Part shown: in pieces, positions 12,075 through 22,012 of the stretch
Layout of the letters: every line of letters begins with the position of its first letter
Numbering within the stretch: the stretch's first letter is position 1
Source: Papaver somniferum
Lineage: Eukaryota; Streptophyta; Magnoliopsida; Ranunculales; Papaveraceae
Reading direction: 5' to 3'
Length of the DNA: 64,000 bases
Assembly: GCF_003573695.1 (NCBI RefSeq)
Contig: NC_039360.1
Coordinates: 120,552,336-120,616,335, forward strand
The notes under the pieces: model-generated
The model's input: the letters and a program-made list of their open reading frames with translations, nothing else
The model's database searches: none
Told to the model about the DNA's origin: nothing
Translations under genes and position numbers: made by a program

Positions 12075-13141
12075 TTAGAGAACATAGAATTCGGGAACTT
12101 CAAAAGGTTCCTCAGCTTGGTGAACCTGCACAATACTCGAATAAAACACATCAAGTGGTGGATACTTAGAAAAAAATAATCCGTTAAAACTTTTGAAGTA
12201 CAACTCCAATCCTAAGTGAGGTATTTTCTTAAAAGTTGGGTTAATATTTCTTTGAGAATGTACTTCAATTGGATGGAAAAGATCCATAGATATAGAATTA
12301 AGCAAAGGATTAGACAAACCTTGTACGTGATCCTCATCTTTCGTAATTAAATTCAGTGAATTATTTATCTCAAGTATATCGTGGTCCTCTATCAAACTAT
12401 TGTTATCTAGCTCAATTAGGTCTTCCACGACTTCAATCAATTTGATTTCATTCTCAATCTCTTCAACAACCTCGTCATGGGAATCGAAATCCTCTCCTAA
12501 AACGTATAGTCCATTGATGCAACTCCTAATTTCTTCATTTGAGTACGTTACACCATTTATAACAATAGATATGTCATACCCAATCTCCTTATTTTGAATA
12601 TGCGAGTGATCAGTATTATGATCCGGAGTTGGAATATCTATATCATTGTAACAAGAACTTTCAATGGTTGCTCATCTTCATCAGAATCTTCGTCAACCTC
12701 ATCATCTTACACATCCCAATGACGTTGAAGTTCGGTTCGTATGGCTCTATCAATTTCTTGAAGAGTCTCTTCTGATGCTCCATATTTTTCTAGCGGCTCG
12801 TATTGCGTAAAAAAAATTCTGAGATTAACACGCCTAGTCCGTATCTCTTCAGTATCATAACTCCATCTTGTCTGCACATTAGTAGAAAACGATTGATGAG
12901 AAGCATAACTATCCTTCCATCTTCGTTATTGTCCGCTTACATGCCCGTCATAAGGTTGTTGACATGTATGCGAATATCCATAAGGTTCCGTGGGATATTC
13001 ATCATATCCAAAAGATTGGTTTTGATTATACCCATAGGGTGGTTGGTAGTTGTCATATGAATAAGATTGAAAACCATATTGATTACCACAATTATATGTT
13101 TGATCTTGTGCTTCGTACATGTTATTTCCGTAAGGAAACAT
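12075..13141 (-). pseudogene. Tyrosine-rich then acidic ORF of element C, broken
   Basis: Read on the minus strand, the frame starts MFPYGNNMYEAQDQTYN at 13141. Its first 70 residues are rich in Tyr, Gln, Gly and Asn (YGFQSYSYDNYQPPYGYN). The same frame continues past a stop near 12926 with a charged segment (YEPLEKYGASEETLQEIDR) and a second stop near 12709. It then passes one apparent frameshift near 12665 into an acidic segment ending VPEFYVL at 12075. Total reach is about 355 codons. It occupies the gag position of element C, after the PBS. I do not recognise a named domain; the low-complexity YG/Q-rich start could promote self-association, but that is speculation. Confidence 0.5.
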
Positions 13142-13234
13142 GACGACTCACAAGAGTAAAAGAGAAAATAAAAAAAAAATCTAAAAACAAAAATAAAAAC
13201 AAGCTACACAAATAAAAAATTAATTAGCAACTGC

Positions 13235-13252
13235 TCCCCGGCAACGACGCCA
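13235..13252 (-). other. Primer binding site, element C (tRNA-Asp type)
   Basis: The minus strand reads TGGCGTCGTTGCCGGGGA. This is one base away from the complement of the 3-prime end of plant tRNA-Asp(GTC), the usual primer of Athila/Tat-type elements. It starts eight bases inside the LTR. Confidence 0.85.
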
Positions 13253-13260
13253 AAATTTGG

Positions 13261-14750
13261 TGGGCTGTCGTAGGCACAACAAATTAATAAATATATTTCC
13301 CACTAATTAACTGGTAATATAACGGTATCAAGAGATCGTTCCCAGAGAGAGCTATGTAATTGATAGTTTACTTGATCAGCAAGATAAATTAAATCACAAA
13401 TGGGGATTTGTTTTAATATTAATAAAAAGATAATAATAATAAAAGAAAGATGATCAAGGAATCCTTCGCCGTTACCAAGCGTTAACAGGATTAGAATACT
13501 TATCTATCTTCCGTTAGAACCATTCATCACCAACCGTAGAATAGCAGGTACGCTTTGCTATCCCCAAAACTCCTTGTATCACCGGCTAACATGTACGCTT
13601 AGTCACTGGATTCTATCCAACTGAGCCGCCTTGAGGTACGCTTACAAGGTGTAACTCAATCGAACACTTTAGGGTTTGTGAATTTAGGTTTGATTCCAGC
13701 AGTTAAACTCAGTACGCTCGGTTCACTTACTGGTGTTGTTTGCACACATGATAGCTTTACAGAATCCCTCTGCAAGGTCTCATGTTTTCTACTTGTGTAG
13801 GAGATGCACGACAATTACGGATCGCTCAACTCGCTACTCGCAATAGAATGATTAATAGACTAATCTAGTGTGCACTCCAAACCAATCTAAGAATCAATCA
13901 TAAACCCTAGATATTTTGATAAAAACGATGATGATTAAAACCTCAAATAGATTTGTATTATTAATAAAGCTTCACTCTTGGAACATTGAATTCATCCTTA
14001 ATCAACAAAGGATTTAGCTACTCATATTACAAAGAAGATGAATAATGGTGGTTCCCCCTAAAAGGGTAAACCCTAGGTTTTGATGTAGAACTTGTGATAT
14101 GAGATCGATGATTTTACATAACCTAACACCTTTTTATAGGTTTACATTGCTTGGTCTCCAAATATTTAGTTCGGTTCAAGAATCCGACCCGAAAATACCA
14201 CATAACGAAACCAAACGTTCCCTTAGGCTTTCCAAGGTGTGCATAAACGTTTTCCACTTGATAAGTACGCGAACCCAGTCCGCGAACTTCAAATTCCAGT
14301 AGATATTTTCGGAATTAAAGTATGAAACCCGTTTGCGAACTTTACTGTCTTCAGTGTAAAATAAAAGCTTGTTTTGGCCACAACTTCTTCGTCCGAACTC
14401 GGAATGACCTCATTCTTTTTGCATTATTTTTATCTTTTAGTTATATTCCAGATGATGATGAATAAATCCTTAATTTGAATGAGTTAAGATCGGTCTTTGG
14501 CCCTTCTCTTGATTTTGAGCGTTTTGCTCCTTTTCGTCGCAATTTTTCCACTACTCTTGGACTTGGGAACTTGGATACTTGGAATACTTCTCTTCATAGC
14601 TATTTTCGGCACTTTGTATATCCTTTTTGGATGATTCACCTAATAAAAGCAAATAAGAGAAAACAAGAGTAATAATATGAATACATGCAAGAATAATAGC
14701 TAAAAAAAATTGGAATGGACACTAAAATCATATGAATTATGCACTTATCA
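13261..14750 (-). repeat. Element C 5-prime LTR (1490 bp)
   Basis: Plus strand starts TGGGCTGTCGTAGG and ends GCACTTATCA. It contains GTCCGCGAAC near 14278, the reverse complement of the CpG-rich core found in the LTRs of elements A and B. Several frames (14099-14940) overlap it and are not genes. Confidence 0.9.
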
Positions 14751-14951
14751 CCGCATAATCGTTTTATCTTTTTTTTTTTTTAATTTTTTCATTTTGTTGC
14801 CTCGCATTGTATACATGCTATACGGGAGGGAGCTGATTTTGCAGTTGTTGTTGGAGGCGATGGTACTCTGCATAAGCATCCTAAGCAGCTGTTATAACTC
14901 AGAATGTTTAGCTGGTTGGTTGCTGCTTCTCCCACTTTGAATAATTGACAA
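14751..14951 (+). pseudogene. Exon fragment of a sphingoid-base/diacylglycerol-type lipid kinase
   Basis: The plus-strand frame at 14805-14873 reads AIREGADFAVVVGGDGTLH at its C-terminal end. GGDGT is the nucleotide-binding signature of the DAGK catalytic domain, and the preceding AIREGAD matches plant sphingoid long-chain base kinase 2-like proteins as I know them. The frame closes 7 codons later, so only about 23 codons survive. A T-rich tract precedes it as in a plant intron, although I cannot place the acceptor exactly. Element C lies directly upstream and an L1 LINE 80 nt downstream, so the gene has been split by transposons. No continuation was found after the LINE (26016 on). ATP-NAD kinases share GGDGT, but AIREGAD favours the lipid kinase. 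Confidence 0.55.
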
Positions 14952-14966
14952 TTATCCCTTGTTCGT
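14952..14966. repeat. 15-bp target site duplication of the LINE (left copy)
   Basis: TTATCCCTTGTTCGT, repeated exactly at 26001-26015. Confidence 0.85.
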
Positions 14967-15401
14967 GGGCGAACTCAGCCTCACAATCGTACCAATCTTA
15001 GGATCTGATTCAGTTTGTGAGAGTGCTAATTGAACTTCTCCGCTGTCCAAGGAAGAATTTATGATCCTTCCCCTTGGGGGCGAGATTTATTGATTAGTGG
15101 AGTTTTGCGATCGTCAATTTATTTTTTCTTTCTTTGTTTTTTTTTCTTTATGTTTACAGAAAGATCAAAGCAAAGAAGAGGTCGTATGATGAAAGGGCTG
15201 GATAAGTCTCGATCTGCTTCCAGCAGTGGTGATGGAGAAAATATTGTCCCTCTGCGAAAATTCATTCAGTTGAACAGAAAATCTTTCACTTTAGAACGAG
15301 ATTACTTTGGTGATATTAAGGTGTTAAAGATTACAGAGAGAGGAAGTGGAGGTTTCAGATCTTGGCTTGCAATTGATCCAAAAATGTTTCATGGATGATT
15401 C

Positions 15402-15617
15402 TGAGAGAAATCAGATGAATATCAGATTAAGATCAAGAACTCAGAATGTGTATTGAAGAATTGTTAAAAACATTACAAAGAGGAGTGATGTCTCAGACAG
15501 CTTTAATACCCAATTATTACAAGACTCAATGGACCAAAGACTGTAAAGCTTGACTTAGCTAGTCAAGTCATACTGACTTGACCTGAGACTTGACTTGACT
15601 CAATATATATCTTAACA
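15402..15617 (-). repeat. Copia 3-prime LTR
   Basis: Short LTR, plus strand TGAGAGAAATCAG to ATATCTTAACA. Contains interleaved GACTTGACTTGACT and TAGTCAAGTCA phrases that can fold back on one another. Confidence 0.95.
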
Positions 15618-15712
15618 GCCCCCCTCAAGTTGATACAGGAAGCCACAGTAGAAACTTGAAAACAAACTCAAAAGAAAAAACAAACAGAAAAATACAAGTC
15701 AAGACACAACAA

Positions 15713-18700
15713 CTAATAAAGTGTTAATCCAGAAAATAAAGAAGTATTACCAGCAGATAGTTCTTCTTCAATAGCAAGACATGAAGAATGCTGACACTCA
15801 TGATCCTCAACAGCGGCACTGGTAATATGTCCCAAAAGTTGATGAAGCAGTGACTGAAAAGTAGGTGAACACAATCCTTTGGTGAACAGATCAGCAATCT
15901 GATTTGCTGAAGAAATATGATGAACTTTGACAAAGCCTTTGAGCACCAAATCTCTGACCACATGATATTGAACCTCTATATGTTTAGCCCTGGCATGAAA
16001 CACAGGATTAGAAGCTAAACAAATGGCAGAAGTATTATCACAAAACACCTGCATTGGCAGATTAACTGAAATATGCAATTCCTGAAACACATTTGACAAC
16101 CATTCTAACTCAGAAGCAGCAACAGACAAACACTTATACTCTGCTTCAGCAGAAGACCTAGAAACAGTGGGTTTCTTCTTGCTGGACCAAGAAATTAAAG
16201 AACTACCCATAAAAAATGCATATCCAGATGTTGATCTTCTTGTATCTGGGCATCCAGCCCAATCAGAATCAGTATAAGCTTTAACAGAAGAAAGATCACC
16301 TTTTCTCAGAGTAAGACCAAGACCAATTGTACCTTTTAGATATCTTACAATTCTTTTAACCAACACAAAATGAATGTCAGTTGGAGCATGCATAAATTGA
16401 GACACGTAATTGACTCCAAAAGCAATATCAGGCCTTGTCATTGTTAAATACTGCAAACTACCAACCAAAGTCCTATACTCAGCTGGATTCTCTAGTAAAA
16501 CACCATCATGAATAGAAGCTCTAGATTCCTTAACTACAGGTGTGTCACAGGGTTTGCACTCAAGCATATTAGCTTTAGTAAGAAGTTCCAGAGTATATTT
16601 CTTTTGTGTTAACACTAATGAATCCTCATTCCTTTGAGCTTCAAGTCCCAAGAAAAACTCAAGTTACCTAACTGCTTCATGGCAAATTCTTTGCTTAAGG
16701 ATTGAACCAACTTGTTCATGAGACTCTCAGAATTTCCAGTAAGAATAATATCATCAACATATAATAGCAGAATCATCATATCAGAAGCAGCAGTAAAAAT
16801 GAACATAGAATAATCACAAACTGATCTGATGAAACCAAATTGTATTAAAAAAAGTGCTAAACCTCTCAAACCATGCTCTTGGAGCCTGCTTAAGTGTGAC
16901 ATCTAAAACAAGAACAATTCTTATTGTAGTAAATTTGACTACAGGACTAAAGGTTTCACTGAAATCAACACCATCTTGTTGATTATATCCCAGAGAAACT
17001 AGTCTTGACTTACACCTATCTACTGTACCATCTGACTTAAGTTTAACTTTATACACCCATTTACAACCCAAAATATTCATATGTGGCTCAGGTTTAACTA
17101 AATCCCAAGTATCATTATCCTTTAGAGCTTTATGTTCTTCATTCATTGAAACTTGCCACTTAGGAATCTTTATAGCAATCTTAAAAGTTTTTGGTTCAGT
17201 TTCAACAGCTAACAAAGAAGAAAAAGCAACAGGTATAGGATGTCTTATAGAACAATTCATTATATGATCTTGAAACACTTTTGGTTTACCAATACCCCTC
17301 ATAGACCTTGTCACAATTAGACTAGAAATAGAAGAAATAGTAGAAGATGCAATTGTAGAAGAATCAGTAATAACATGAGATAATAAAGTATCATCATGAG
17401 TACCAGAAGTAGAAGTAGAAGTATTTGAATCTTTAGGATAGAAGAATTCTTGTTCTGAAAATATGGCATTCCTTGAAATATGAACTTTCCTAGACACGGG
17501 ATCATAACACTTATAACCTTTATGCAAAGGACTATATCCAATAAACACACATTTCACAGACTTTGGAGACAACTTATCTTGTCTGGAATCTCCAAGAAAA
17601 GGATAGCAAACAGTCCCAAAAACTCTCAAAAAACCATAATCAGGTAAAGTATGATGAAGAACTTCAAAAGAAGATTTATGTTGTAAAATAGGAGTTGGAG
17701 TTCTATTGATAAGATAGGCAGCAGTCAAGAAAGCATCATACCAAAAAGATTTAGGACAAGATGCATTGAAAAGAAGAGTATTGCCCATCTCAGTGATGTG
17801 TCTATGCTTTCTCTCTGCAAGACCATTTTGCTGAGGAGTTTTCGGGCATGAAATTCTCAAAGTAATGCCATTTGAAGTAATATAAGATCTTAAATTTCCT
17901 TTAACAAGTTCACTAGCACCATCTGTTTGGAAGTATTGTATCTTTGTGGAAAACAAATTTTCAGTTAGATTTTGAAATGAAGAAAACATTTTAAAACATC
18001 TGTTTTCAACTCCATTGGATAAATCCAATGAAGTCTACTAAAATCATCTATAAAGACTATACAATATTTATAGCCCTGTAAAGAAGAAATAGGAGCAGGA
18101 CCCCATTCATCACAGTGAACAAGAGATAAAGGAGTAAGAGCATGAGATGGAGACAATTGAAAAGGCAATCTTTTACTTTTGGAAATTTGACAAGAATGAC
18201 ATAAAGAATGTGAGGACTTTGAAGACTGAACCACAATATGTTTTGAAGAATGTAATTGATTTAGAATCTTTGCTGAAGGATGACCTATTCTACTGTGCCA
18301 AATATCAGAAGAAGCATGAATAGCAGACAAGGAATGATGTAACACATAAGAAGAAATAGGATAAATATTATTCACTATGTTGCCCTTAGCTAAAAGTGCA
18401 TCAGTGCTCAAGTCCCTAATCTCATATCCTGAAGGATCCAATCTAAAATAACACTGATTATCTAAAGTAAACTGTCCAACTGACAATAAATTGTGTTGCA
18501 TTTATGGCACATGAAGAATATTCTTTAACTGAAAACTAGTATGTGAAGTATGTAAACTTGAATTACCAGTTAAATCAATGGACAAAGACTTACCATTGCC
18601 AATCCTGACTGTATCCTTGCCTTTGTAGTTAGAAGTATTCTGCAATAAGGATGAATCTCCAATCATATATGCTGATGCTCCAGAATATGACAACCATACT

Positions 18701-19861
18701 GATGAACTGGATGGATCATCATTAATATGAACTGAATTTGTATGTTGACTTGTAAAAGCTTGAGTAGCAGTAGAAGTTGAAGCCCCATTATCAGTCTGTT
18801 GTGTTTCAGAAATACCAACAAAACCAGAATTTGGTGGAGGATAATATCTAAAATGACATCTGCTAGCATAATGTCCTTTCTTTCTACAGATTTGACAGTC
18901 AACTTGAGATAAATCAGGTCTTCTAGATAGAAGTAGAACCAGTATTATTTTGAGAACCATAAGAAGTATTTCCATGTTGTGTATTTCTATGTCCATTTTT
19001 GTTTCCATTTCCTCTACCATAAGGATACTGTGCACCATTTTGTTTCTTGAACCCATTTGAATTTGATTGATAACCACTAGAAGAATTTGCATTACCACTT
19101 CTAGCATATATACCTGAACTATTTTGAGAGTTATAACTTGACATAGCATCTCTATCTTGATCAGATAGCCATTGCTCATGTGTAAGAAACCTTGCCTTTA
19201 ACTCACCAAAAGAATAAGGAATATCTCTGTTCTGAACTGAGACAACAAAATTGTCATACTCTCTTCCCAAACCATTCAATACATGAATTATCAAGTCACT
19301 CTCATTAACTCTTTCACCAATAGCAGCTAGTGAATCAGCAATTGTCTTAATTTTCTGTAAGTACACCAAGATGTGTAAATTTCCTTTCTTAATTACAAAC
19401 AATTGTGCTCTCAACATATTCTTTCTTGCCATATACTGAGTTTTAAAGCATGATTCAAGAAATTCCCATATTTCTCTTGCAGTTGTGAGACCAGGAACAT
19501 CCCCAGAAATAGCAGGAGTAAGAGTAACTTTTAAACAACTAATAACAAACCTAACCATCTTTCTCCAATAAACCCACCTAGAATTTAAACCAAGAACTCC
19601 ATTAATCATTACTCTTTCCTCTAGTGCTTGAATTTCACCATTAACATGACCATAAAGATCAGTTGTGATTAAAATAGACTCAAATTGGTCACGCCATAGA
19701 ATAAAATTTGTATTATCTAATTTCATAGAAACGAAATTTGAGATATTGGTGAAAGGAAGAGTAAAGTTTGTTGAATTACCATCTAAGGGTTGTGCAGCGG
19801 AAGCCATTGTTGTAGTAGATATCTCGAGATCTGGATTCAATCGATTGCTTCTTCGAACCAT
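15713..19861 (-). pseudogene. Copia gag-pol polyprotein, several frameshifts
   Basis: Read on the minus strand from MVRRSNRLNPDLE (19861). A likelier start is MASAAQPLDGNS, 18 codons in. The gag domain (UBN2 type) extends to about 18940. A CCHC knuckle (CQICRKKGHYASRC) lies near 18890. The protease site reads WLSYSGAS near 18695 instead of the usual DSGAS, so the catalytic Asp is replaced by Tyr. GAG-pre-integrase and integrase lie at about 18490-17600 with the three acidic residues visible (HCDEWGPAP, QTDGASE, NGLAERK). RT starts near 17170, loses roughly 65 residues at about 16898 between TIRIVLVLDV and LKQAPRAWFERF, then shows YVDDIILTG near 16755. RNase H follows (AYTDSDWAG, SRSSAEAEY), ending near 15720. 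Frame changes occur near 18950, 18500, 18000, 16890 and 16640. Confidence 0.9.
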
Positions 19862-20094
19862 AAACTTTAACTCCGAAGTATGATAACACCATAATCAAGT
19901 CAAAGACAATCTTGATTGAAAAATTATGTAACAAAAGTTGTTTCTGATGTGATTAATAATTGGATCTAAAGAAATTAGATCGAACAAATCAGCTGTTAAA
20001 AATTTATTTGAAAAGATATTAAGCTGTTGAGGAAGATTGTTGTGTGTGAAAAATTTCTAGAAGATGGTTTAGAATCGAAACCTAACTGATACCA

Positions 20095-20309
20095 TGAGAG
20101 AAATCAGATGAATATCAGATTAAGATCAAGAACTCAGAATGTGTATTGAAGAATTGTTAAAAACATTACAAATAGGAGTGCTGTCTCAGACAGCTTTAAT
20201 ACCCAATTATTACAAGAACCAATGGACCAAAGACTGTAAAGCTTGACTAGCTAGTCAAGTCATACTGACTTGACCTGAGACTTGACTTGACTCAATATAT
20301 ATCTTAACA
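20095..20309 (-). repeat. Copia 5-prime LTR
   Basis: Nearly identical to 15402-15617. Preceded by ACTGATACCA, the reverse complement of the tRNA-iMet primer site. Confidence 0.95.
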
Positions 20310-22012
20310 GATTCATGCACTCATTTCTGCAGCAGAAGGTGGCTCAACAATTGACAAGTGCTCAGAAAGACTTGGAGAGGATGTTTATTTGATGCAGCTA
20401 CAAGGTAACGAGGCAGGAGAATATATGAGACTATCAAGATTCAGAAAGGATGGATAAAGTAGAAAATACAACATATGCTTTCCTGGAGGTGAAAATAGGG
20501 AGTGTTAGACATTGCTGGCAGAAGTTTTGGAATAGTTCCAGAAAAGGCGAGTCTCAACTTCATCCTGGGGTTCTCTTTTTACAGATATGAATTTCCTAAA
20601 ACTCCAAAACAATGAGGATAAGGATTAAAGATGCGGATTGGTTAAGATTTCTCATAATAATGATTGGAGTAGAGTGGCTGGTGTCATCAAAAGAAAGATT
20701 AAGGCTCATAGTTTTATTGAGTTAAAAGAAATAAACATGCTCTCAGCAGTTTTTGAAATGGAGGAAGAGGATTGGAGAAGACTGTGGAAGCCCATAATTT
20801 GGGTGCATAAGAACATTATGATTAAGGTTTGAAAATGGTTCGGTAGCCAAGATAAGGATACTTGAATAGTTTTCACTGGAAGAGATGATGCTAATTCTCA
20901 AGAGAAACTAAACGCAAGAAAAACGTCAGAAACCCAGAAGTTGATTACAACAAAGAAGTTAGAAGTCCAGAAGTTTTCATTTGAAACTTTTAACAAAAAG
21001 GAGCAATGGTTGAAGATTAGGGGACTACCAACGAAATGGTGGAACTCAAACACATTCACTAGGATAGGCAATGAATTAGGCGGAATGGGCAAGATATCAA
21101 CTGAAACTCTTTCAATCAAAGAGGAAGGAGGTCATTTTTTTAGAATTTCTGTTGAAGGTGGTTGCGATGGCTTACCGGCGGTGCTGCTAACGGAGGTGGA
21201 AGGAGAGAAGGTGGTGCTGAAGATTGACTGGGATCAGTACTATAAGCCTAAAGATCAGCAGAATTTTGAATATTCTAGGAAAGTAAAAGATTTTGATACC
21301 CGGTTTAAGAATCTTTCAAATTTTGAAAATCCGTAGAATTGAAATGCAGATAATTTCGCGCGTGATTTAAGGAGCGAGATGAACGACAATGAGGATTCAA
21401 ATCCAAGGGTGGTAAATGCAAGTATAATCCAAGGATATCTTCAAAATGGATCGGGTAGGATCATTACTGAGGATGCAGAAGGGAGTTGGTTTTTTTTATC
21501 AAAGCCCAGAAGGAGCAATTTTTCTAATAACAACTCGGATAAAAGTCTGACGAGAAGTCCGAGTAGTCATATTGGATACAGATTTAATACCTTACGGGAG
21601 GAAGAAGATTCTGTCAATGGAAGTCCGGAGGATTCAAAGTATGAAGAGAAAGGCGAGAATAGCTCTAAAGGAAGCCAACGAAAGGAGATGGAAGATGAGA
21701 TGGTGCATAATTTAAATATGGCTAAAACTATGAAAGAAGGAGAGGACAAGGTTATTGATAAAACTGTGAACTCTTTTGTTAACTTGGCGTGCAGTTATAA
21801 GCACATCAGTAACGGAAATATTCTATCCTTGAAAAATAAGATGACTAATCTGGTGTTACAGTACAAGGATAGGTTTAAGAGTGCTGCAGAAGAAGATGTT
21901 TTAAGCTTGGAGAAGAATACTCTGCCAGATGAAGGGGAGAAGGGTGTATCAGAAAGAAAAAACTTGCCTTTAGAGGATGAAATTGTTGGGTGTACAATAA
22001 CTAGGGAGGAAA

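Larger units (their letters stand above)
8594..14750 (-). mobile_element. Element C: non-autonomous LTR retrotransposon with tRNA-Asp primer site
   Basis: The element lies on the minus strand. The 5-prime LTR (13261-14750) is complete, with TGATAAGTGC and ACAGCCCA ends in element sense. The 3-prime LTR (8594-10018) lacks its outer 69 bp. The PPT is at 10019-10030 and a tRNA-Asp-type PBS at 13235-13252. That primer is typical of Ty3/Gypsy Athila/Tat-type elements, so a Gypsy affiliation is likely. The 3.2-kb interior codes only for a broken tyrosine-rich/acidic protein (12075-13141); no pol motif was found. Between the PPT and that frame the DNA is non-coding, with an ATTTTT microsatellite and the motif GGGTTGCCTCCC near 11858. 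The LTRs differ by scattered substitutions and small indels. The right flank is CCGCA; the left flank was lost with the LTR end. Confidence 0.85.
15402..20309 (-). mobile_element. Young Copia LTR retrotransposon nested in the LINE (4908 bp)
   Basis: Complete element with 216- and 215-bp LTRs (15402-15617, 20095-20309) that differ by about four substitutions and one indel. The 5-bp duplication GATTC is at 15397-15401 and 20310-20314. PPT (reverse complement CTTGAGGGGGGC) at 15618-15629 and PBS (TGGTATCAG) at 20086-20094 place it on the minus strand. A single gag-pol region follows in the order gag, protease, integrase, RT, RNase H. It is nevertheless dead: frameshifts at several points, a missing block of RT, and a changed protease active site. 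Insertion after the LINE shows the relative order of events. Confidence 0.95.
15184..22010 (+). pseudogene. LINE ORF1 (nucleic-acid-binding), interrupted by Copia
   Basis: The N-terminal part (15188-15397) reads MMKGLDKSRSASS then RKSFTLERDYFGDIKVL and FRSWLAIDPK, a module seen at the start of some plant L1 ORF1-like proteins. The Copia sits at 15402-20309. Reading resumes at 20315 as HALISAAEGGSTIDKC, in frame once a one-base slip in CCAAAAATG is allowed for. Later segments at 20638-20832 and 20941-21336 (WLKIRGLPTKWWNSNTF, GRDFRI-like HFFRISVEGG) resemble the DUF4283-type RNA-binding region. A charged Ser/Glu-rich tail follows at 21379-22010. Several stops (near 20457, 20830, 21334) make it inactive. 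No clear CCHC knuckle was seen. The family assignment is firm from context; the module names are by-eye. Confidence 0.6.
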
